This document shows, one piece after another, positions 7,829 through 14,970 of a stretch of 64,000 nucleotides of DNA (position 1 is its first letter; every line of letters starts with the position of its first letter). This DNA is from Flavobacterium fluvii. Its GTDB lineage: Bacteria; Bacteroidota; Bacteroidia; Flavobacteriales; Flavobacteriaceae. The translations under genes and the position numbers were made by a program. Where the stretch lies: assembly GCF_900129545.1 (NCBI RefSeq), contig NZ_FQWB01000002.1, positions 62,001 through 126,000 on the forward strand, written 5' to 3'. Under the pieces are notes generated by a model. It was not told the DNA's origin, did no database searches, and saw nothing but the letters and a program-made list of their open reading frames with translations.

Positions 7829-10069
7829 TTAATTTGCTTGAGCTAATTCTTCTAATTCCACAATATCTTCACTAATTTCCATCATCATATTATAATGCCC
7901 TGCATTTTCTGTATGTTGGAAAATCTCTTTAAAAACCTTTAAATATTTAGTAATTGTCCCATCTGGAGATTCTATAAATAAATCGTCTGGCATTGTGTGC
8001 GAACCTTCGTTTGTCCAACTCATTAACGATCTACATATTTCTTTTTCTTCTTTTGAAGTAAATTGACCAATTAAAAAATCATCTCTACGATTACCTAGAA
8101 TACTGAAATAATTTTCAATAATTCTTCGCATCGTATTTTGAATTGTTATTCCAGAGTTTTTCTCCCATTCTTTTATTTCACGCCACAACAATTCATAAGA
8201 TGATTGTATTGGATTTTTTTCTAAATACGTCTGAATAGTTGAATGTTTGTGATTTTTTCTTAGTATCCAAAAATTTGGTTTTTCTCCTTTTCTAGATGTG
8301 TTGTCAATAAAGGAAACTTCTTTATGGAAATATATATTATGTGTCAAAAGTATAATTTGCCTAATATTACCAATATCGGCTCTTACTTCTTTGATTATTT
8401 CTTTGATTAGAGTACTGACTAAAAATAAAACATTACTATCTAAACTTGAAATTGGGTCATCAATGACTAAAATTCTTTCAATATTTACATCATCTTCTGA
8501 ACTTCCACCTTTTGCTAACTGTAAATAATATAAGAAAGTTATAAAAGTAATTTCGCCTTCGCTTAAAGTAGATTCGGCAATAGTTCCATCTTCTCTTTGA
8601 ATTTGATAAAAACCATTTTCCGTAGAAGGGACAATTTCAAAATTGTGAAATCCATACGATTTTAAAGTTGTATTTATTTCATCAATTGTAGGCTGAATAC
8701 TAGTAACTTGTTTACTTAATGTTTTAATTTCTGCATATAGTGTTTTATGCTCTTCTCGCTTGGTTTCAACTTCAACCTTTAATCTATCTATATATTTTTG
8801 AATCCCATCGGTTGATTTTACAAACGTATCAATGTCAGTTTTATATTCTTCAATAACATATCTCCAAATAGACCTGATTAGTTTGTTTTTTTCAACGGTG
8901 AAGTTGGTAACAATATTATTGTGAGCTGAAATAGCAATATTAGCTTCTGTTATTAATTCTAAAATTAAATCCAGTTGTTCTTTTAAAGAAGTTAATTCAA
9001 CTTTTCTGCTTGGTTCTTTTGCTTTATTGTTTATGAATTCTTTATTAGTTGCAACTTGACTGACTAATGTTTTGAGATAAGCAGAATATTTATCATTATT
9101 GAGTTTGGATTTTGAAAACTCTTTTTGGTTGGTTTCAATAGTATTTAATTCGTTAATTAAATTATCAATTAATAAAATGTATTCTTCTTTTAATGACTTT
9201 ATAGTTGCTAAATCTCCCAAATAGGTTTCGTCAAAGTAATCTTCTAATTGCTTTTTAAAACTTTCAGTTATTGTTTCTTGTTGGCAAAACGGACAAGTAG
9301 TGTCTTCTTGAATATAATCTCTACCTTGATTTACCCAGTCGTTTATATTTAATTTTTGAATAAGCTTTGCAATATTTACATCAGCTTTACCAACTATTAT
9401 TTTTCCCCAAATTAGATTTTTTTCAATTTCATTAATTCTTTCAAAAATAAAAGTGCTTATCGGTGTGATGTTTTGAGGAGCTTCTCCTAAAATAGTTTTT
9501 GACTTTGATTTTAATTCTGCAATTGTTAATACATCTGTTTTATTATCTGCATATTCTTGTAACAATTTATTTTTGAAGCTTTCAGATTTTTGAGAACCTA
9601 CAAAAGCATCTTTAAAATCTTTCTCGTGTTTTTTGTAAATCTTTACCCATGTATCATCTTTGAATTTAATTTCTAAATCTTGTTTTGCTATAACTTGTTT
9701 GTCAAATGTTTCCTTTTTTAAAATACCTGTTGCTTTTATAGTCTTTAAGTCTTCATTTTTTAGTCTTATAACTTCAATTTCTTCTTTAGTGGCTTTACCT
9801 AATGTAAAAACACCATTCATTTTACCATTGCCAAAATTAAGTTCTCTAAACTGTTTGTTATATACCAAAGTTTTTAATGATTGCTCATTTTTCCAGCTTG
9901 CTAAACAATTAGAAAACTTACCTTCAACTGGATTATGCAAAAAGTTAGAAATGGTAGTTTTACCACAACCATTTGCTCCATAAATAAAATTTATTTTCTT
10001 CAAACCTGTGATTTGAATTCCTGTGTCATCGTAAGATGCTACCAGTTTTATATTTATAGATTCGAGCAT
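7829..10069 (-). CDS. RloC/PrrC-like ATPase with putative anticodon-nuclease domain
   Basis: 746 residues of the AAA_13 (PrrC/RloC) type. Visible in order: Walker A GANGCGKT (31-38), long coiled-coil arms with a CPFC zinc-hook-like motif (259-262), the ABC signature LSEGE (502-506), Walker B ILVIDDP (533-539), D-loop SSLD and the switch histidine LTHN (575-578). After the ATPase, R648xxxE652 in MRRIIENYF and His691 in NEGSHTMPDD match the Arg-Glu-His triad described for PrrC and RloC anticodon nucleases. In that family the ATPase restrains a tRNA-cutting domain that fires on phage infection or DNA damage. No restriction-modification genes lie beside it. The gene is more AT-rich than its neighbours and abuts a REP-like repeat, suggesting acquisition. 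The nuclease role is inferred. Confidence 0.75.
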   Translation of the reverse strand: MLESINIKLVASYDDTGIQITGLKKINFIYGANGCGKTTISNFLHNPVEGKFSNCLASWKNEQSLKTLVYNKQFRELNFGNGKMNGVFTLGKATKEEIEVIRLKNEDLKTIKATGILKKETFDKQVIAKQDLEIKFKDDTWVKIYKKHEKDFKDAFVGSQKSESFKNKLLQEYADNKTDVLTIAELKSKSKTILGEAPQNITPISTFIFERINEIEKNLIWGKIIVGKADVNIAKLIQKLNINDWVNQGRDYIQEDTTCPFCQQETITESFKKQLEDYFDETYLGDLATIKSLKEEYILLIDNLINELNTIETNQKEFSKSKLNNDKYSAYLKTLVSQVATNKEFINNKAKEPSRKVELTSLKEQLDLILELITEANIAISAHNNIVTNFTVEKNKLIRSIWRYVIEEYKTDIDTFVKSTDGIQKYIDRLKVEVETKREEHKTLYAEIKTLSKQVTSIQPTIDEINTTLKSYGFHNFEIVPSTENGFYQIQREDGTIAESTLSEGEITFITFLYYLQLAKGGSSEDDVNIERILVIDDPISSLDSNVLFLVSTLIKEIIKEVRADIGNIRQIILLTHNIYFHKEVSFIDNTSRKGEKPNFWILRKNHKHSTIQTYLEKNPIQSSYELLWREIKEWEKNSGITIQNTMRRIIENYFSILGNRRDDFLIGQFTSKEEKEICRSLMSWTNEGSHTMPDDLFIESPDGTITKYLKVFKEIFQHTENAGHYNMMMEISEDIVELEELAQAN

Positions 10070-10190
10070 AGTTTTTTTATTTCAATCAAACATAATGATT
10101 TTCCTTACAGAAACCTAATAAATAAAAAATTAATTGCTGCAAAGAACAATCATTTAATTTTTGTATTTTTAAAGGAACAAATTCCATGCA

Positions 10191-11036
10191 ATGAAGCCAG
10201 TAATCCCCATAGACAAGTCCGAAATTCTCAAAAGATACAAACCCATTTACGCCAAAACCCACAAAGGTATTCAAGGTCACGCCTTGATTATTGGAGGCAG
10301 TTACGGCAAAATAGGAGCGGTGACACTCTCCTCCAGAGCCTGTTTGAAAACCGGTTGCGGCTTGGTCACGGTGTTCATTCCAAGATGTGGCTACAAAATC
10401 GTGCAATCCGCCTATCCTGAAGTGATGGTCTTGACGGATATTTCGGTAAAATACATTACTAGAATCGTTTTTGATTTTGTTCCCCAAGCCATCGGGATTG
10501 GTCCCGGAATTGGGCAGGACATTGAAACGCACACTGCCTTGCACCGCTTCGTGAAAACCAACGAAATTCCACTAGTCATCGACGCCGATGCCTTGAATAT
10601 TTTGTCGCAAAACAAACAATGGATGTCCTTTTTACCGGAGAAAACCATTCTCACTCCACACCAAAAAGAACTGGAACGCCTCATCGGCAAATGGGATTCG
10701 GATGCCGAGAAAATCGAAAAAACCATCGCTTTCAGTAAACAGAACAATCTGGTTATCGTGATGAAAGGTGCTCCCACCAAGATTTTTGACGGCGACACCA
10801 TTTATGAAAACACGACCGGAAACGCCGCCTTGGCCACTGCCGGAACCGGCGATGTCTTGACGGGAATGATCACGAGTTTATTGGCACAATCCTACGAACC
10901 CATAGACGCTGCCATAATCGGCGTTTACCTCCACGGACTCACTGCCGACATCGCCTTGCCGGAAACGGGTTATCAGGCGTTCCTGGCTTCGGACAGTATC
11001 GATCATATCGGGAAGGCTTATTTGAGTTTGGGATGA
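10191..11036 (+). CDS. nnrD: ADP/ATP-dependent NAD(P)H-hydrate dehydratase
   Basis: Repairs damaged NADHX/NADPHX using a nucleotide triphosphate or diphosphate. The 281-residue product is the ribokinase-like NnrD domain alone, without the N-terminal epimerase found in fused versions. Recognisable are [14 protein letters not shown] (30-43), IGIGPGIG (101-108), [11 protein letters not shown] (154-164) and [17 protein letters not shown] (211-227) with the catalytic Asp in GTGD. It is divergent from the RloC-like gene. Repeat-rich DNA follows the stop. Confidence 0.9.
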   Translation: MKPVIPIDKSEILKRYKPIYAKTHKGIQGHALIIGGSYGKIGAVTLSSRACLKTGCGLVTVFIPRCGYKIVQSAYPEVMVLTDISVKYITRIVFDFVPQAIGIGPGIGQDIETHTALHRFVKTNEIPLVIDADALNILSQNKQWMSFLPEKTILTPHQKELERLIGKWDSDAEKIEKTIAFSKQNNLVIVMKGAPTKIFDGDTIYENTTGNAALATAGTGDVLTGMITSLLAQSYEPIDAAIIGVYLHGLTADIALPETGYQAFLASDSIDHIGKAYLSLG

Positions 11037-11038
11037 TT

Positions 11039-11130
11039 TTGAACCATATAGGTCATATAAGGTCATTAAAGTTGGATTGAATATATAAAATCCGTGTTGA
11101 TTCGTTTCATCTGTGCTATCCGTGGGCTGT
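11039..11130. repeat. Intergenic CATATAAGGTCAT and TCCGTG word repeats
   Basis: 11042-11067 carries CATATAGGTCATATAAGGTC-type words and 11088-11126 carries ATCCGTG...CATCTGTGCTATCCGTGG. Both words recur around 12438-12516; the first also at 51859-51887, 53118-53150 and 54133-54188. Confidence 0.7.
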
Positions 11131-11136
11131 TTTTGT

Positions 11137-11179
11137 CAGTCGGAGACTGATCCACACATCCTCAAAGTCGGAGACTTTG
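11137..11179. repeat. AGTCGGAGACT palindromes
   Basis: Two short hairpins with the same GGA loop: CAGTCGGAGACTG (11137-11149) and CAAAGTCGGAGACTTTG (11163-11179). Related palindromes lie at 46131-46144, 47336-47353 and 47964-47983. Confidence 0.7.
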
Positions 11180-11260
11180 CGGAGCTAGCGTAATCCGTGG
11201 CCTGATTAACTAAAGTTTTAAAATTGTTATTTGTAAGTTTGTAGTTCATAAAGTTGTACA

Positions 11261-12055
11261 ATGAAAAAAACACTTGAATTAAGAACTGTAAATGTTACGC
11301 GCTACATTTCGCCGTTGCGGGAAGGTGGTTCGTTACCGGCTTTGGCCGAGGCAGATGATGATTTTAAATATGTTTTGAAATTTAGGGGTGCGGGACACGG
11401 TGTAAAAGCACTGATTGCCGAATTGATAGGTGGAGAAATTGCCAGAGTCTTGAATCTGAAAATGCCCGAATTGGTGTTTGCCAATCTGGACGAAGCCTTT
11501 GGTCGCAGTGAAGGTGACGAAGAAATTCAGGATTTGTTGCAAGGCAGTCAGGGATTGAATCTGGCGCTTCATTTTTTGTCGGGAGCCATTACTTTTGACC
11601 CCGTAGTTACCCAATTATCTCCAGAGTTAGCATCACAAATTGTTTGGCTGGATGCTTTTATCACCAATGTGGATCGTACGTTCAGGAATACCAACATGCT
11701 GATCTGGCATAAAGAATTGTGGCTGATTGACCACGGAGCCTGTCTTTATTTTCATCATTCCTGGTCCAGTTGGGAAAAGCACGCCCAAAGTCCTTTTGCT
11801 TTGATAAAAGACCACGTTTTATTGCCACAGGCGAGCAAATTATCAGCAACTGATATTGCTTTTAAAAAGCTGCTGACCAAAGAAATACTGCAGGATATTG
11901 TCAATTATACTCCAGAAGATTGGTTGCATTGGGAAGATACCGATGAAACTCCAGAGGAAATCCGAGCCGTTTACTTCCAGTTTTTATGGACTAGATTGAA
12001 TCATTCAGAAATTTTTATAAATGAAGCCCAAAATGCAAGAGAAAAACTTATATGA
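11261..12055 (+). CDS. HipA-like kinase family protein
   Basis: 264 residues resembling the HipA_2 kinase family, short relatives of the HipA toxin kinase. YVLKFRG gives the likely ATP lysine (Lys40), NVDRTFRNTNML (136-147) matches the HipA catalytic loop (Asp138, Asn143/145) and LIDHGACLYFHH (155-166) the metal-binding Asp157. There is no HipB-type antitoxin in front. Instead its last 35 bases overlap the start of a DUF3037 gene in another frame, indicating translational coupling. A TAAGTTTG -7-like box sits at 11234-11241. Substrate is unknown; it could be a protein kinase or an aminoglycoside-kinase-like enzyme. Confidence 0.75.
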   Translation: MKKTLELRTVNVTRYISPLREGGSLPALAEADDDFKYVLKFRGAGHGVKALIAELIGGEIARVLNLKMPELVFANLDEAFGRSEGDEEIQDLLQGSQGLNLALHFLSGAITFDPVVTQLSPELASQIVWLDAFITNVDRTFRNTNMLIWHKELWLIDHGACLYFHHSWSSWEKHAQSPFALIKDHVLLPQASKLSATDIAFKKLLTKEILQDIVNYTPEDWLHWEDTDETPEEIRAVYFQFLWTRLNHSEIFINEAQNAREKLI

Positions 12056-12416
12056 GTATGCCGTTATTCGCGTTGTACCAAGGGTAGAACGGGAAGAATT
12101 CCTGAATGTGGGCATCATTTTGTTTTGCAAAAAAGCGAAATTCATAAAAATGATTTACGCTGTCAATGAAGCAAAATTAGTATTGTTTTCGGAAGATTTT
12201 GATTTGGAACAACTGGAATTGAATTTATGCTCTTTTCAAAAAATTGCTCACGGAGGCAAAGCAGGCGGGCCTATTGGCGAGTTTGATATTCCATCTCGTT
12301 TTCGTTGGTTGACCGCTATCCGAAGTTCGGCGATACAAACTTCCAGGCCTCATACGGGTTTGTGTACCGATTTGGAAGAAACCGCCCAACGCTTGTTTAA
12401 TGAATTGGTTTTGTAG
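12021..12416 (+). CDS. DUF3037 family protein
   Basis: 131 residues with the DUF3037 pattern: YEYAVIRVVPRVEREEFLNVG near the N terminus, the middle GGPIGEFDIPSRFRWLTA and TSRPHTGLC near the C terminus. Small soluble protein of unknown function. Start codon is the ATG at 12021, or the ATG four codons later at 12033; both lie inside the preceding kinase gene. The tight overlap with a HipA-like kinase suggests the two proteins work as a pair, as DUF3037 genes commonly sit next to such kinases. Confidence 0.8.
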   Translation: MKPKMQEKNLYEYAVIRVVPRVEREEFLNVGIILFCKKAKFIKMIYAVNEAKLVLFSEDFDLEQLELNLCSFQKIAHGGKAGGPIGEFDIPSRFRWLTAIRSSAIQTSRPHTGLCTDLEETAQRLFNELVL

Positions 12417-12437
12417 TTAAAAAACAACTAATTTATT

Positions 12438-12516
12438 TTTGACCATATAAGCTCATGGCATTGGAATCAAGGAAAAAATCCGTGCTTAATCCGTTTAATC
12501 TGTGTCATCCGTGGCC
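12438..12516. repeat. Second copy of the CATATAAG / TCCGTG repeats
   Basis: Contains ACCATATAAGCTCAT and then ATCCGTGCTTAATCCG...GTGTCATCCGTGGCC, parallel to 11039-11130. The two copies bracket the HipA-like/DUF3037 pair. Confidence 0.7.
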
Positions 12517-12532
12517 TAAATGAGCACAAAAA

Positions 12533-12576
12533 AAACCGCAAATTCACAAATTATAAAATCTGTGCATCTGCGGTTT
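12533..12576. terminator. Hairpin between DUF3037 and thrC
   Basis: AAACCGCA (12533-12540) pairs with TGCGGTTT (12569-12576), with inner CACA/TGTG pairing. It separates convergent genes and uses the same ACCGCAAATTCACAAATT word as 6400-6417. Confidence 0.6.
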
Positions 12577-12596
12577 ATATTTTTAAGCAGGATTTA

Positions 12597-13886
12597 TTAT
12601 CCCAAAAACGCTTTTAATTCCTCGTAAGTCTTGATTTTTGTACTTATTTTTTCTTTGTTCAATACGCTTTCAATTTGGGTAGGAATAGGCAATTGAATGT
12701 TCAAAGCCGGTTCTACCACATCTAAGAATTTGATGGGATGGGCTGTTTCCAAGAAAATTCCAATCGCAGTTGGATGGTTTTCTAGTTCTTTTTTCAAACC
12801 TAGATAGCCAACCGCACCGTGAGGTTCCGCAATGTAACCGTCGGTTTTGTAGATGGATTGCATGGCTTCCAAAGTTTCTTCATCGGTATAGGAAAAAGAA
12901 GAGAAATCTTTTTTGAATTGTTCCAAATCGTTGTTGTACATTTCCTGGATTCTGATGAAATTACTTGGATTCCCCACGTCCATTGCATTCGAAATGGTGG
13001 CTTTGGAAGGTTTTGGGTCGTAATTTCCTTTTTCCAAGAATCTTGGCACGGTATCATTCACGTTGGTCGAAGCCACGAAATGTTCGATAGGCAAGCCCAA
13101 TTTTTTGGCGATGATTCCGGCACAAATATTTCCGAAATTCCCGCTTGGGCAAGAAAATACCAAAGGCCTGTTTTGTGATTTCAATTGTTTGTAGGCAAAG
13201 AAAAAGTAGAACATTTGCGGCAACCAACGGGCAATGTTGATCGAGTTGGCCGAAGTAAGGTTGTGGTGCGCCAAACTTTCGTCCAAAAATGCTTTTTTGA
13301 CCATATCTTGGCAGTCGTCAAAAACACCGTCCACTTCCAATGCCTTGATGTTTTGTCCCAAGGTGGTCAATTGTCTTTCCTGAATGTCGCTCACTTTCCC
13401 GGAAGGGTATAAAATCACGACTTCCACGCCTTGAACTCCCAAGAAACCACTGGCAACTGCTCCTCCCGTATCGCCGGAAGTAGCCACAAGCACGGTATTT
13501 TTATTGTCTTTTTTGTCTTTGTTGAAATAACCCAAACAACGCGACATAAAACGTGCACCCACGTCCTTGAACGCCATTGTTGGCCCGTGATACAATTCCA
13601 AGGCATAGATGTCCTTTTCAACCGGCACGGTCGGGAAATCGAAACACAAAGTTTCGGCTATGATTTGTTTCAGGGTTTCGGCTGGAATTTCGTCGCCCAC
13701 AAATTGTTGGATGGCTGCAAAAGCAATTTCTTCGTTGCTCAAATTCTCGATGTTTTCGAAAAAATCAGCCTTTAATGGAGTGATGGATTCCGGAAAATAC
13801 AATCCTTTGTCGGTTGCCAATCCTTGTATTACGGCTTCTTGAAAAGAAACTTTTGGGGCATTATGGTTTAAACTGTAGTATTTCAT
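12597..13886 (-). CDS. thrC: Threonine synthase
   Basis: Last step of threonine synthesis: O-phosphohomoserine to threonine, PLP-dependent. The 429-residue product starts MKYYSLNHNAPKVSFQEAVI as in other class I (bacterial long-type) threonine synthases. Lys107 in HGPTMAFKDVGARF binds PLP; ATSGDTGGAVASGF is the phosphate loop and SCPSGNFGNICAG the second loop. Third gene of the thrA-thrB-thrC operon, 74 bases after thrB. Confidence 0.95.
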   Translation of the reverse strand: MKYYSLNHNAPKVSFQEAVIQGLATDKGLYFPESITPLKADFFENIENLSNEEIAFAAIQQFVGDEIPAETLKQIIAETLCFDFPTVPVEKDIYALELYHGPTMAFKDVGARFMSRCLGYFNKDKKDNKNTVLVATSGDTGGAVASGFLGVQGVEVVILYPSGKVSDIQERQLTTLGQNIKALEVDGVFDDCQDMVKKAFLDESLAHHNLTSANSINIARWLPQMFYFFFAYKQLKSQNRPLVFSCPSGNFGNICAGIIAKKLGLPIEHFVASTNVNDTVPRFLEKGNYDPKPSKATISNAMDVGNPSNFIRIQEMYNNDLEQFKKDFSSFSYTDEETLEAMQSIYKTDGYIAEPHGAVGYLGLKKELENHPTAIGIFLETAHPIKFLDVVEPALNIQLPIPTQIESVLNKEKISTKIKTYEELKAFLG

Positions 13887-13960
13887 TTTTTAATTTACGA
13901 TTTACAATATTTGATATACGATTTTACACTTCTAACTTCGTATATCGTATTTCCAACTTC

Positions 13961-14881
13961 TTATAATATACTTACTCCGTCCGGGTTTACTTTCGAAACG
14001 TGAATTTCATAAGGCAAATTGATTTCGTCATAAACGGCACTCATCGCTTTTGCTATTTTGTCGGCGGTTTCTTTTCCTTTGCTTAACGCAAAAATAGAAG
14101 GACCCGAACCGGATATTCCTGAACCCAAGGCTCCGTTTTCGTAAGCCGCTTTCTTGATCAAGTCAAAACCGGGAATCAACATGCTGCGAACGGGTTCGAT
14201 GATTTCATCATGCAGGGAACGCCCAATCAATTCGTAATCATTCGTATATAATCCGGCGACTAATCCGCCCACATTTCCCCATTGGGTGATGGCACTTTTC
14301 AGGGAAACGGTTTGTTTCAATACCGAACGCGCATCCGAAGTTTTCAACTCGATTTGAGGATGCACCACGGTGGCATACAATTCCGAAGGACTGTCAATTT
14401 TGATGATGTCTAAAGGATTCGAACTTCTTACCAAGGTAAAACCGCCCAAAAGGCAAGGGGCAACGTTGTCGGCATGGGCATTTCCGCTGGCCAACTTTTC
14501 GCCCTGCATGGCAAATTTCACCAACTCTTTTCGGGTAAAAGGTCGTCCCAATAATTCGTTGATTCCAAAAACGGCTCCGGCCGAACTGGCTGCACTGCTT
14601 CCGATTCCGCTTCCCGCCTTGATGTGTTTGTAGATTTCGATTTCGAAACCAAATTCGGTTTCCACTTCTTCCAACATCGCCAAAGCAGCCACGCCAGACA
14701 CATTGTTTTCGGTTTCCATTGGCAAATCCGCACCCACGATTTTGGTGATGCGAATGCCTTTTACATCGGATTTTCGAATAATCATTTCGTCTCCCGCAGT
14801 GGCCAAACACAATCCAAGAACGTCAAATCCGCAGGAAAGATTGGCAATGGTTGCAGGGCAAAATATTTTTATTTCATTCAT
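13961..14881 (-). CDS. thrB: Homoserine kinase
   Basis: GHMP-family kinase that phosphorylates homoserine. The 306-residue product has CPATIANLSCGFDVLGL near the N terminus, the ATP loop AGSGIGSSAASSAG (89-102) and the third GHMP motif GSGISGSGPSIFAL near residue 255. It lies between thrA and thrC in the same direction; an 89-base gap with repeat words separates it from thrA. Confidence 0.95.
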   Translation of the reverse strand: MNEIKIFCPATIANLSCGFDVLGLCLATAGDEMIIRKSDVKGIRITKIVGADLPMETENNVSGVAALAMLEEVETEFGFEIEIYKHIKAGSGIGSSAASSAGAVFGINELLGRPFTRKELVKFAMQGEKLASGNAHADNVAPCLLGGFTLVRSSNPLDIIKIDSPSELYATVVHPQIELKTSDARSVLKQTVSLKSAITQWGNVGGLVAGLYTNDYELIGRSLHDEIIEPVRSMLIPGFDLIKKAAYENGALGSGISGSGPSIFALSKGKETADKIAKAMSAVYDEINLPYEIHVSKVNPDGVSIL

Positions 14882-14889
14882 AATTTATT

Positions 14890-14966
14890 GTTTTTGCCAC
14901 GAAGGCACAAAGACACAAAGTTTTTTTGTCAGTTCCAAACTGAACACTGCGACTGAATACTGAAAA
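14890..14966. repeat. Repeat words in the thrA-thrB gap
   Basis: Contains the widespread CACGAAGGCACAAAGACAC word (14896-14914) and ACTGCGACTGAATACTGA (14946-14963), which recurs at 31683-31701. Confidence 0.65.
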
Positions 14967-14970
14967 CTAT

